Below are positions 26,041-35,604 of a stretch of DNA of 64,000 bases, one piece after another. The DNA is from Campylobacter concisus. GTDB lineage: Bacteria; Campylobacterota; Campylobacteria; Campylobacterales; Campylobacteraceae. Where the stretch lies: positions 1,240,001 to 1,304,000 of the forward strand of contig NZ_CP049270.1 in the NCBI RefSeq assembly GCF_003048595.2, written 5' to 3'. The notes beneath the pieces were generated by a model. That model ran no database searches. It was not told the origin of the DNA and saw only the letters and a program-made list of their open reading frames with translations. The number at the start of each line of letters is the position of its first letter. Positions within the stretch are counted from its first letter, which is position 1. Position numbers and translations under genes: made by a program.

Positions 26041-26925
26041 ATGATAAATTTAGACAAAAAATATGGAACGAGCAAAATATCTCAAAAGGAAAAACAAGCA
26101 AGCGTAGAGTTTTTCAAGCAAAGCAGTGGCATCAGCTATCTAAAAAGTGAAATTTTATGTAATGGCAGGATAAAAAGGGATCGTCACAAGTCTAAGAAAT
26201 ACCTATTTTTAATGTTTAATGAGGATAAAAACGATCTTTGCTTTAAGCTTGATAGAAAAGAGTATATTTTAAACAAAGATGAATTTTGCATTGGGCTTGT
26301 TAATGATGATTTTAAAGGTGTCTTTGAGTATCAAAATAAATTTTATAAGACAAAAACACTACTTTTTGACGAAAGCTATGCAAATAAGCTTGAGATATTT
26401 GCTGGGCTTAGATTTGATGATAAATTTGAGCTTTTGAAATACAAAAAAGATTTAGCTCAAATTTGTGTTTTAAATGAACTTGATACGACAAATTTATATG
26501 AAGGCGCGATGAGGGAAATTTTTACCGAATCAAAAATTTTAGAGCTTATTTACAAAAGTAAAATACGAAAAGAGAGCGAAATTTCACTTAGCAGTGACGA
26601 AGAAAAGACTCTTTTAAAGGCTAAAACGATATTATTAAGTCGCATGCAAAATCCTCCAAGCATCAAGGAGCTAGCCCATCTTTGTGGTACAAATGACTTT
26701 TGGCTAAAGAAAAATTTTAAGCTATTTTTCAAAGATACGATCTATCAGCTCTTAGCAAAAGAGCGCCTAAAGCTAGCTTTTACTCTTTTAGAGCAAAATG
26801 ATATAAGCATAAAAGAAGCTGCAAATATCGTAGGCTACGCAAATACTGCACATTTTGCAAAAATTTTTAAGATAAATTTTGGCTTTTTGCCAAGCAAACT
26901 CTTAAAGACAAAAAGCTACTTTTAA
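26041..26925 (+). CDS. AraC-family transcriptional regulator (PchR-like)
   Basis: A 294-residue regulator. The ATG at 26041 follows GAGGGA at 26031-26036; a TTG at 26029 would place the ribosome site inside the gene. The C-terminal 100 residues contain the two helix-turn-helix motifs of AraC (PSIKELAHLCGTNDFWLKKN and ISIKEAANIVGYANTAHFAK). The N-terminal part is the ligand-sensing half found in regulators of siderophore receptors. Its divergent placement from the TonB receptor suggests it activates that gene when the siderophore is bound. Confidence 0.85.
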   Translation: MINLDKKYGTSKISQKEKQASVEFFKQSSGISYLKSEILCNGRIKRDRHKSKKYLFLMFNEDKNDLCFKLDRKEYILNKDEFCIGLVNDDFKGVFEYQNKFYKTKTLLFDESYANKLEIFAGLRFDDKFELLKYKKDLAQICVLNELDTTNLYEGAMREIFTESKILELIYKSKIRKESEISLSSDEEKTLLKAKTILLSRMQNPPSIKELAHLCGTNDFWLKKNFKLFFKDTIYQLLAKERLKLAFTLLEQNDISIKEAANIVGYANTAHFAKIFKINFGFLPSKLLKTKSYF

Positions 26926-26948
26926 ACTGCTATAAATGCCAAATTTCT

Positions 26949-26954
26949 TATAAT
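26949..26954 (+). promoter_or_regulatory. -10 element of hemW
   Basis: A perfect TATAAT lies 27 bases before the hemW TTG start. Confidence 0.5.
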
Positions 26955-26980
26955 CGCCAAAATTTTAAAAAGAGAGAAAT

Positions 26981-28027
26981 TTGCAAGTTTACATCCACGT
27001 GCCATTTTGTGAAAGCAAATGTCCCTACTGCGCCTTTGGCTCAAGTGATGACGAATTTAAGAAGGTTAGCACCTATTTTAAGGCACTTTGCTTTGATCTA
27101 AATTTTCAGCTAAAAAGCCAAAATGTAAAAGAAATTTCTACTATCTTTTTTGGTGGTGGCACACCAAGTGCTGTAAATGCTAAATTTTATGATGAAATTT
27201 TTAGCATTTTAACGCCTCTTTGCACTCCAACAACTGAGATCACACTTGAAGCAAATCCAAATTCTGCAAATTTAGCCTGGCTAAAGCATGTTAAAAATTT
27301 AGGGGCAAATCGCATAAGCTTTGGTGCTCAAAGTTTTTTTGAAGATAAGCTAAAATTTCTTGGGCGCATTCACAGCAGAGAGCAAATTTTTAAAGCAGTT
27401 GAAAATGCCCAGACAGCTGGCTTTAGCAATATAAATTTAGACCTCATCTATGACACCAAATTTGACACTAAAAAGCGTCTTTTGGCTGAGGTTGAAAATT
27501 TAAAAAGTCTTGCTATTACGCACATAAGTGCTTACTCACTCACGCTTGAAGAAAATACCCCATTTGCTGGCAAAAAAAGCTATAAAAAAGATAGCGACAG
27601 CCTGGCTAAATTTATGATAGAACAAATTGGGCTTGCTGGATTTGCGCAGTATGAAATTTCAAATTTCGGTCAAATTTGCAAGCACAATCTTGGCTACTGG
27701 CAAGGCAAAAGTTATCTTGGTGTGGGCGCTTTTAGCGTGGGCTTTGTGGACGGCACTAGATACTACGCCAAAAACGGCATAGATGCCTACATCGCCAAAC
27801 CAACATATAGAGAAAAAGAAATTTTAAGCCAAAGTGAGTTAGTAAGAGAGCATATATTTTTAGGGCTTAGAAGCATAGTTGGTGTGGAGGCTGGACGCTT
27901 AAGTGAGACTCAGATAAAAAGAGCAAATTTTCTTGTAGAAAATGAAAAACTGCTCTTTAAAAATGGTAAATTTTACAATCCAAATTTCTTACTAAGCGAC
28001 GAGATCGCACTCTTTATCGAGGGCTAA
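26981..28027 (+). CDS. hemW: Radical SAM haem chaperone HemW
   Basis: A 348-residue radical SAM protein of the HemN-like group. It begins with an unusual TTG start: MQVYIHVPFCESKCPYCAFG, with the CxxxCxxC cluster at Cys 10, 14 and 17; the following Phe, not Cys, at the fourth position marks HemW instead of true HemN (which has CxxxCxxCxC). FFGGGTPS and the C-terminal HemN_C region are present. HemW is thought to transfer haem to apoproteins and does not oxidise coproporphyrinogen. It precedes tatB-tatC-queA on the same strand. Confidence 0.88.
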   Translation: MQVYIHVPFCESKCPYCAFGSSDDEFKKVSTYFKALCFDLNFQLKSQNVKEISTIFFGGGTPSAVNAKFYDEIFSILTPLCTPTTEITLEANPNSANLAWLKHVKNLGANRISFGAQSFFEDKLKFLGRIHSREQIFKAVENAQTAGFSNINLDLIYDTKFDTKKRLLAEVENLKSLAITHISAYSLTLEENTPFAGKKSYKKDSDSLAKFMIEQIGLAGFAQYEISNFGQICKHNLGYWQGKSYLGVGAFSVGFVDGTRYYAKNGIDAYIAKPTYREKEILSQSELVREHIFLGLRSIVGVEAGRLSETQIKRANFLVENEKLLFKNGKFYNPNFLLSDEIALFIEG

Positions 28028-28094
28028 ATTTATAAAATTTTGAGCAAAGTCAAGATAAAATACAAAGCTTAAATAAAATTTAATAGAGGCAAAA

Positions 28095-28493
28095 ATGTTT
28101 GGAATGAGTTTTTCTGAAATCTTAGTTATCGCCATTATTGCAGTGTTAGTTTTAGGTCCTGACAAGCTGCCAAGCGCGATGGTTCAGATTGCAAAATTTC
28201 TAAAAATGTTTAAAAAAGGTATAAATGACGCAAAATCAACATTTGATCAAGAAATGAAGATAGCTGAGCTAAAAGAAGATGCTCAAAAATATAAAGAGAG
28301 CATAACCCAAAGCGCTCAAAACGTGCGTAAAAAGCTCACATTTGAAGAGCTTGACGAGATCAAAAAAAGCGCAAATGATATCACTAACGATATACAAAAT
28401 GTCGTAAGCGATACCAAAAAAACGGTAGAAAATATACAAAATCCAACAAATTTAGTTAAAGATGCGATCTTAAACGATAAAAAAGAGGCGTAA
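28095..28493 (+). CDS. tatB: Sec-independent protein translocase TatB
   Basis: A 132-residue TatB: a single N-terminal membrane helix (FSEILVIAIIAVLVLGPDKLP, Glu at the start and the LGPDKLP hinge), then an amphipathic helix and a long charged tail. The tail length and co-location with tatC favour TatB over TatA; a tatA must be elsewhere. TatBC forms the receptor for twin-arginine signals, such as those of the transglutaminase-like protein and PsrA in this window. Its stop overlaps the tatC start (TAATG). Confidence 0.9.
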   Translation: MFGMSFSEILVIAIIAVLVLGPDKLPSAMVQIAKFLKMFKKGINDAKSTFDQEMKIAELKEDAQKYKESITQSAQNVRKKLTFEELDEIKKSANDITNDIQNVVSDTKKTVENIQNPTNLVKDAILNDKKEA

Positions 28494-29251
28494 TGTTTGA
28501 AGAGCTAAGACCCCATTTAATCGAACTTAGAAAAAGACTTTTTATAAGCATAGTAAGCGTTTTTGTCTGTTTTGGCATCTGCTTTACGTTTTGGAACCCA
28601 CTGCTTGCATGGATGAGCGAACCACTAAAACAGGTCTTGCCAGCTGGCTCAAATATCATATTTACTCAAATTCAAGAGCCATTTTTTACTGCGATGAAAG
28701 TTGCATTTTTTGCTGGTGTCGTGATCGCACTACCTATCATTTTTTGGCAGTTTTGGCTATTTGTCGCCCCTGGACTTTATGACAATGAAAAAAAATATGT
28801 GATCCCATTTGTCATCTCAGCTTCATTTATGTTTGCGTGCGGGGCGGCGTTTTGTTATTACGTGGTCATCCCGCTTGGCTTTGCATTTTTGGTAAATTTT
28901 GGTGGCCAGCTCTTTACGGCTTTACCAAGCATTGGCGAGTATGTTGGCTTTTTTGCAAAACTACTGATTGGCTTTGGAATTTCATTTGAGCTACCAGTCA
29001 TTACATTTTTCTTAGCAAAGATCGGACTTGTCGATGACAAAATGCTAAAAGATTACTTCAGATACGCTGTTGTTATCATCTTTATCTTTGCAGCTATCGT
29101 TACACCACCTGATGTGATAAGTCAAGTCTTAATGGCACTACCACTCATCGGACTTTATGGAATTTCAATAATCGTCGCTAAAAGAGCTAACAAGAGCGAC
29201 GATGAAGACGAAAAAGAAGAACAAGACAGCGACGTAGCAAGCGATGAGTAA
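28493..29251 (+). CDS. tatC: Sec-independent protein translocase TatC
   Basis: A 252-residue membrane protein with six predicted helices. MFEELRPHLIELRKRLF at the N-terminus holds the HLxELRxRL signature that recognises twin-arginine signals; VAPGLYDNEKKY and AIVTPPDVISQ are also conserved. The Asp/Glu-rich tail after about residue 232 is a local feature. It overlaps tatB at the start and queA by 8 bases at the end. Confidence 0.96.
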   Translation: MFEELRPHLIELRKRLFISIVSVFVCFGICFTFWNPLLAWMSEPLKQVLPAGSNIIFTQIQEPFFTAMKVAFFAGVVIALPIIFWQFWLFVAPGLYDNEKKYVIPFVISASFMFACGAAFCYYVVIPLGFAFLVNFGGQLFTALPSIGEYVGFFAKLLIGFGISFELPVITFFLAKIGLVDDKMLKDYFRYAVVIIFIFAAIVTPPDVISQVLMALPLIGLYGISIIVAKRANKSDDEDEKEEQDSDVASDE

Positions 29252-30266
29252 TATAAACGACGTCTCGAGTTATGATTATTTTTTGCCTGAAGAGCTCATC
29301 GCAAAAGAGCCAGTTTTGCCAAAAGAAGAGGCAAGATTGCTTGTCTATTTTAAAAATACAAAAGAGATAAAACACTACAAATTTAAAGATCTCTCCAGCC
29401 TTATTCCAGATGATGCTGCAGTTATTTTTAATAATACAAAAGTTATCAAAGCTCGCATTTTAGGAAAAAAAGAAAGCGGTGGGGCTTGCGAAGTGATGCT
29501 AAATCAGCCCATAGGCGAGAATAAATTTAGCGTCTATATAAGAGGCAAAGTAAGCTCTGGTAGCGTTTTAAATTTTCCTGATAATCTAAAAGTCAATGTG
29601 CTTGAGCTAAATGACGATGGCACAAGGGTGGTAAATTTTACGCAAAATGGCGTTTTGCTTGATAATGTTCACCTTTTTAGTGAGCTTGAAAAGATCGGTC
29701 ATGTCCCGCTTCCACCATACATTAAAAGGGCTGATACAAAGGATGATGAGAGCTGGTATCAAAGCATATTTGCTAAAAATAGCGGTGCAGTGGCAGCTCC
29801 AACAGCTAGCCTTCACATAAGTGAGCAAATGCTAGAACAGATAAAAACAAAGCATGAAGTCGCCTACATTACGCTTCACGTTGGCGCTGGGACATTTAAA
29901 GGTGTGGAGTGCCAAAATATAAATGACCACAAAATGCACTCAGAATTTTACGAGCTAAGCGAGCAAGCTCAAGAGATTATAAATTCTAATAAACCAATCC
30001 TTGGCGTTGGCACGACGGTTACTAGATGTGTTGAAGAATTTGCAAGAAGCAAGCAAGCAAGCGGCTTTTGCAAGCTATTTTTAAACCTAAATAATAAACC
30101 AATTAGACAAAACTACCTTCTTACAAATTTTCATCTACCAAAATCAACTCTAATAATGCTAGTTACCAGCTTTATAGGGCTTGAAGAGACGATGAGGATT
30201 TATAAAACGGCAGTTGATGAAAAGTATAGATTTTACTCATACGGCGACGGGATGTTGATAATATGA
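29244..30266 (+). CDS. queA: S-adenosylmethionine:tRNA ribosyltransferase-isomerase QueA
   Basis: Transfers and isomerises the ribosyl part of SAM onto preQ1 in tRNA to give epoxyqueuosine, the penultimate step of queuosine synthesis at position 34 of GUN-anticodon tRNAs. The 340 residues include the N-terminal SSYDYFLPEELIAKEP, AAPTASLHIS, YITLHVGAGTFKGV and TNFHLPKSTLIMLV. tRNA-Asp(GUC), one of its targets, is encoded at 40688-40764. It overlaps tatC by 8 bases and the following gene by 4 (ATGA). Confidence 0.96.
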   Translation: MSNINDVSSYDYFLPEELIAKEPVLPKEEARLLVYFKNTKEIKHYKFKDLSSLIPDDAAVIFNNTKVIKARILGKKESGGACEVMLNQPIGENKFSVYIRGKVSSGSVLNFPDNLKVNVLELNDDGTRVVNFTQNGVLLDNVHLFSELEKIGHVPLPPYIKRADTKDDESWYQSIFAKNSGAVAAPTASLHISEQMLEQIKTKHEVAYITLHVGAGTFKGVECQNINDHKMHSEFYELSEQAQEIINSNKPILGVGTTVTRCVEEFARSKQASGFCKLFLNLNNKPIRQNYLLTNFHLPKSTLIMLVTSFIGLEETMRIYKTAVDEKYRFYSYGDGMLII

Positions 30267-31063
30267 AAGATAAACATATCGATATCATAAACAGAATGGA
30301 AATTTTTCTTAGCGCCATATACCAAGATGCGCAAGACACTAAAAATTCCATCATTTTTAGTTACGATCCAAGTTATCCAAGGTTTTTAAAATTTGATGCC
30401 ACAAATCTCATAAAAACACTTGAAAATATTTGCAAATTTTTCCTTTATTCTACCGAATATGCAGACATTTACATTCTCTTTCAACTTAAAAATTATAGTC
30501 CCAAATCTGTACATTTTGACATTAAGATAAAATCTAGCCATAGCGTAATGAGGCCAAGTCACTACTATCTCAGCAAGATAAACGACTATCTAAAAAAAGC
30601 AAATGAATCTATGATCTCTCATAATGATGGAGAATTTTTAATATCTTTTAGCGCGGCACTAACAGGCGATAGAGCTATCCAAAGACAAATAAATATCAAA
30701 AATCAAACAAATACAAATATCTTAGTCGCTTGCGATGACGATGCTTTGTTTGACACCATTAGTGCTCAGATAAATTTTTTAGGTCTAAAGGTTATCGGCA
30801 AAAACGACCTTAGCAATCTAATGAGACACATAAAAGATTCTATTTTTACCCCATTTGTTATTTTTATCGATAGTAAAATTTTAAAAAATGAAGCGATGCT
30901 AGAAGATATACTTGAGTTTAAAAATATTAAGAATTTTCGTATCGTAGCCATTTGTAAAAGCGATGAGTCGGCTAACGATCTGCCAAATAATGTCACAGTA
31001 TTAAAGCAGCCTTTTAACACAGATAGCTTTCAGCTAGCTTTTAAAAATTCGCTCGAAAAATAG
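30263..31063 (+). CDS. Predicted degenerate kinase-ATPase / receiver-like protein
   Basis: A 266-residue cytosolic protein with no close family I recognise. Residues about 40-150 look like a degenerate histidine-kinase ATPase fold (ATNLIKTLENICKFF resembles the N-box helix) but lack the glycine-rich ATP motifs. Residues about 168-266 look like a receiver domain: TNILVACDDDALFDTI (acidic pocket), FVIFIDSKIL (candidate phospho-Asp), RIVAICKSDES (Ser/Thr position) and VTVLKQPFNTDSF (conserved Lys then Pro-Phe). There is no His box or output domain. It overlaps queA by ATGA, so expression is coupled to it. It is a plausible signalling scaffold, but both domain calls are by eye. Confidence 0.6.
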   Translation: MKDKHIDIINRMEIFLSAIYQDAQDTKNSIIFSYDPSYPRFLKFDATNLIKTLENICKFFLYSTEYADIYILFQLKNYSPKSVHFDIKIKSSHSVMRPSHYYLSKINDYLKKANESMISHNDGEFLISFSAALTGDRAIQRQINIKNQTNTNILVACDDDALFDTISAQINFLGLKVIGKNDLSNLMRHIKDSIFTPFVIFIDSKILKNEAMLEDILEFKNIKNFRIVAICKSDESANDLPNNVTVLKQPFNTDSFQLAFKNSLEK

Positions 31064-31078
31064 ACCGATTTTTACTTT

Positions 31079-31462
31079 TTAATTTATCCCAAGATATCTT
31101 TTTAAAATAATAGTGGCCGAAATGCTATCTAGCCTACCATCTCGCTTTGTATTTGTGTAAATTTCACTAGCTTCACTGCTACTAAAAGCTTCATCTTGAT
31201 AGACGATATTTGCCTTTACATCAAGAAGTGAGACAAAATGCTCGATACGTCTTCTCATCTCATCTTCGCTACTACCACCGATTGGCACACCCACTACCAG
31301 CGTGTCTGGGGCATATTCATTTACCTTTTGGCTCACATCTCTTGCGGCTTGATTTCTATTTTTTCTAAGCACTGGCTCAAGCGGAGTCACGATCTCGCCA
31401 AAACCAAAGGCAAGCCCTATTCGCTTTAACCCAACATCGATCGCCATAAATTTCTCTCTCAT
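31079..31462 (-). CDS. ruvX: YqgF/RuvX family RNase H-fold protein
   Basis: A 127-residue RNase H-like protein needed for pre-16S rRNA 5' end maturation and formerly proposed as a Holliday junction resolvase. MAIDVGLKRIGLAFG (first catalytic Asp), LVVGVPIGGSS, and DEAFSSSEASE supply the acidic set. It overlaps dprA by ATGA at the end of the ilvC-deacetylase-dprA-ruvX run. Convergent with the kinase/receiver-like gene, with only 15 bases between. Confidence 0.9.
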   Translation of the reverse strand: MREKFMAIDVGLKRIGLAFGFGEIVTPLEPVLRKNRNQAARDVSQKVNEYAPDTLVVGVPIGGSSEDEMRRRIEHFVSLLDVKANIVYQDEAFSSSEASEIYTNTKRDGRLDSISATIILKRYLGIN

Positions 31463-32229
31463 AACACGCTCTTCACTCTTAGATTTGAAATTTCAACTAG
31501 CCCCTCAAGCTCATACTCATAGATGATATCGCCAAATTTTGCCAAAACTTCATCAAGGCTTACACCATTTTTACAAAATTTTAAAATCTCGTCACTAGTC
31601 TTTTCTTGCTCTTTTATCTCGCCAAAAAGTGAAGCAAATTTATGATAGTCATCAATAAGCTCGGCTTTTTTATTTGCAAGCAAAAAATTTGTCCCATCGC
31701 TTTCGCCCATGCGCTGTGGCAGTACATAAACTGGAATTTTAAGCTCGTTTGCAAGCCTTGCACTTTGCATTGAGCCACTTTTAAGATCAGCTTGCGCGAC
31801 GACTAGAGCTTCACAAAGCCCCACAACTATGCGGTTTCGCTCCAAAAATCTATAAGCAAGTGGTGGCTCACCTTCATCATACTCACTAAGAGCCAAGGCT
31901 TTTTCATAAATTTCTTTTATCACCACTTTATTTTGGCTTGGATAGATGGTGTCAAGTCCGCTCGCAAAAATACCAATCGTTCGTGGCATAGCAGCTTTAT
32001 GAGCTGTGATATCAACGCCGATAGCTCCGCCACTTACCACGCAGACGTTTGCACTTTTTAGTGCTGCGCAAAGTGCCGTAACGCACTCTTTTGTATAAAC
32101 ACTTGCCTTTCTTGAGCCAACAACTGCGATCTTTGGCAAAGATAAAAGCGAAGTATCTCCGATAAAATTTAGCTGTTTTGGTGGATTTTTTAGTCTATTT
32201 AACGGCTCTGGGATAAAATCAAGTCTCAT
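31459..32229 (-). CDS. dprA: DNA processing protein DprA
   Basis: Binds incoming single-stranded DNA and loads RecA during natural transformation. The 256 residues contain the Rossmann-like core: AVVGSRKASVYTKE, VVSGGAIGVDITAHKAA, IGIFASGLDTIYPSQN and GSMQSARLANE. It is short, lacking the N-terminal SAM domain of longer DprA, as in other Campylobacter. Overlaps both neighbours by 4 bases. It suggests the organism is naturally competent. Confidence 0.93.
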   Translation of the reverse strand: MRLDFIPEPLNRLKNPPKQLNFIGDTSLLSLPKIAVVGSRKASVYTKECVTALCAALKSANVCVVSGGAIGVDITAHKAAMPRTIGIFASGLDTIYPSQNKVVIKEIYEKALALSEYDEGEPPLAYRFLERNRIVVGLCEALVVAQADLKSGSMQSARLANELKIPVYVLPQRMGESDGTNFLLANKKAELIDDYHKFASLFGEIKEQEKTSDEILKFCKNGVSLDEVLAKFGDIIYEYELEGLVEISNLRVKSVL

Positions 32230-33617
32230 AAAATATCTTTTAAATAAACCACATCAACATCTTTTAAAAGATTATTTTTGCTCTCTTTTATCACTGCGAT
32301 CGTATTTTTCTTTGGATGTCCAATGGCGATCGCATAGCCTCTTTTTTTAGCCAAATTTACAGCAGCCGCAAGCTCACGCCTAACAGCACTAGCCGATGGA
32401 TCGTCGTCTAAAAATATATCTCTTGAGATGTATGGTTGATTATGTTTTTTTGCAGCTCTTGCTACTGCGGTTTGAGCGATAGTTTTGCTGTCAATAAAGA
32501 CAAAGCCCTGCTCTATCAGCGCCCTATAAGCCTTATCCATAGCATCAAAATCGCTTGTAAAGCGCGATCCTGTATGGTTGTTTGTATATTTTGCACGCGG
32601 GAAGTCTTTACGTATCTTTTTTATCTTCTCAAGCATGCCCTCAAAGCTCTCGTTGATCGTAAGAGTGCCTATCTCTGGGCTATCAAAGTGTTTTGCTTGC
32701 ATCGGAAGATGTATCATGTAAAACTCAAATGTTCTTGCGATATTTGGCGTATCTGGATGAGTCTTTGTCGCTGGAAAAATAGACGGCGTGATTTTTAAGC
32801 CAAGCGACTTTATCATACTTGCATGTTCAAATGTCGCTACATCGTCTATTATGATAACGAGCTTTGCGCGCCCTTTTATACTGGCATTTGGCGTAAAAGG
32901 TACCGCTTCAAAGCTATCTTTTTTTATATTCTTTTCTTCGTATTTTGTTTTTTCTATCTTTTTAGTGGTTAAATTTTCAGCTTTTTTAGCTGGCTCGACT
33001 TTTATGTTCTCGCTTTTAATTTTCTCTTTTTTTTCTATTTCAGCGCTTTTATTTTGATCGATTTTTACTTCAAAATTTTGAGATTTTAGCTCGGTTTTTT
33101 GTTCGATTTTTGAGCTATAAAATGGCTCTATCTTTTGTTCATTTTCTATTACGCTAGGCTCTGTATTCTTATAACTTGCAAGCAAATTTTTAGTATCGTT
33201 TTGCTCTTTTTTTATCTCTTCTTTTTTGGCTTCACTCTTTACTTCAGCTATCTTTTTTTGCTCTTTTGGCTCAACTTTTGAATTTAAAGTAAGCTCACTT
33301 TTATGCTTAGGATCAGTAAAAATTTTACTTAAATTTTCATCTTCATCAAATTTTAGAGGGTATTTTCTCTTTTCGTACTCTTGTTTTTTCTCTTTACTGG
33401 CAAACTTTGGCTCAGCTTTTTTAGAAATTTGCTTCTCTATCTTTGGCTCATTTGTTTTGCTTAACTGCTCTGTACCATTATTTTTTATACTAAGGGCTAC
33501 GCTAAGTGCTATTATCAAAATAGCTGCGATAATGCCGATACCAAGATAGGTTTTATTGTGAGAGCGACCTGCACTATTTTTTGTGGGTCGCTTCTTTGCA
33601 GTCTTTTTTTCGCTCAA
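32226..33617 (-). CDS. Divergent polysaccharide deacetylase-family protein with long Lys/Glu linker
   Basis: A 463-residue protein: short basic cytoplasmic N-terminus, one membrane anchor (about residues 25-44), a roughly 200-residue linker very rich in Lys and Glu, and a C-terminal divergent polysaccharide deacetylase domain (from about 250). Domain motifs: KLVIIIDDVATFEHA (metal-binding Asp pair), YMIHLPMQAKHFD, TNNHTGSRFTSD and AIAIGHPKKNT. Family members (YibQ type) are periplasmic and of unknown substrate. The linker could span the periplasm or contact peptidoglycan. It lies 3 bases after ilvC and overlaps dprA by ATGA. Confidence 0.85.
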   Translation of the reverse strand: MSEKKTAKKRPTKNSAGRSHNKTYLGIGIIAAILIIALSVALSIKNNGTEQLSKTNEPKIEKQISKKAEPKFASKEKKQEYEKRKYPLKFDEDENLSKIFTDPKHKSELTLNSKVEPKEQKKIAEVKSEAKKEEIKKEQNDTKNLLASYKNTEPSVIENEQKIEPFYSSKIEQKTELKSQNFEVKIDQNKSAEIEKKEKIKSENIKVEPAKKAENLTTKKIEKTKYEEKNIKKDSFEAVPFTPNASIKGRAKLVIIIDDVATFEHASMIKSLGLKITPSIFPATKTHPDTPNIARTFEFYMIHLPMQAKHFDSPEIGTLTINESFEGMLEKIKKIRKDFPRAKYTNNHTGSRFTSDFDAMDKAYRALIEQGFVFIDSKTIAQTAVARAAKKHNQPYISRDIFLDDDPSASAVRRELAAAVNLAKKRGYAIAIGHPKKNTIAVIKESKNNLLKDVDVVYLKDIL

Positions 33618-33620
33618 GGC

Positions 33621-34673
<1,053 letters not shown>

Positions 34674-34785
34674 TTATAACTTTAGCCAGCAAAAATTCGG
34701 CTGAAATATACAGAAACTCTTTTTAAGTTTTATGATAATTTATTTTGATAAAATACGCTGAAATTTCAAAAAAAGAGATAACTCA

Positions 34786-35604
34786 ATGAATGAATCAGTT
34801 TTTAAAAAAATCAAAGCACTTCCACCATTAGATGACACAGTTATACAAATTCAACGCTTACATGCGGACGAAAATAGCTCAATAAGTGATCTTACAAAAG
34901 TGGTCGAAAAGGATCCTATGCTAACGGCAAATATCTTGCGTTCAGCGAACTCTCCACTTTATGGGTTTTCTCAAGAGATCACAACCATCGCAAGAGCTAT
35001 TTCTCTTTTTGGTATGGCTACTATTCGAGGTTTTGCGCTTTCAAGTACGATTAAAAAGAGCTTTTCTATAAATTTAGAGCCTTATGGTATTACTACACAA
35101 GATTTTTTAAATATCTCGATAATACAAAATGCACTGATGTACAATTGGCATTCTAAAGTTAATCCTAAGAGTCTAGAAATTCTCTCTCCGGCTTCATTTA
35201 TGCTTGAAATTGGAAAGATAGTCCTTGCTCATGAATTAGCTGAAAATAAGCAAGACGTCGAATTTAGAGAAAAACTTAAAAATATATCTAGTCCAATTGA
35301 TCTTGCTCTATTTGAAACAGAAATTTTAGATATGTCAAATGAAGAAGTTACAGCTAAAATTTTTGAACAATGGAACCTTGAGACAGAGCTTAGCAGCTCA
35401 ATACTCTATTCAAATAATCCAGAAGAGGCACCAGATCATATAAAAGATTACGCAAAAGCCCTAAAAGTGATAAAAACGGCTGTAAATATCTTTAATCAAC
35501 TTGATGATATAAGCATACAAAATACTCTACCTCTTCTTGACGAATACGGCTTTGGACATGATACGTTTCTAATGGCTGTCGCTAAAGTCAAAGACAATTT
35601 GTGA
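34786..35604 (+). CDS. HDOD-domain signalling protein
   Basis: A 272-residue protein consisting mainly of an HDOD domain: LPPLDDTVIQIQRLHADENSS, VVEKDPMLTANILRSANSP, and AISLFGMATIRGFALSS are its characteristic segments. HDOD is a catalytically inactive relative of HD phosphohydrolases found in bacterial signalling and stress control; no GGDEF, EAL or receiver is attached. It overlaps the RNase R gene by 4 bases, so it heads a transcript with rnr and holA. Its partner is unknown. Confidence 0.87.
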   Translation: MNESVFKKIKALPPLDDTVIQIQRLHADENSSISDLTKVVEKDPMLTANILRSANSPLYGFSQEITTIARAISLFGMATIRGFALSSTIKKSFSINLEPYGITTQDFLNISIIQNALMYNWHSKVNPKSLEILSPASFMLEIGKIVLAHELAENKQDVEFREKLKNISSPIDLALFETEILDMSNEEVTAKIFEQWNLETELSSSILYSNNPEEAPDHIKDYAKALKVIKTAVNIFNQLDDISIQNTLPLLDEYGFGHDTFLMAVAKVKDNL

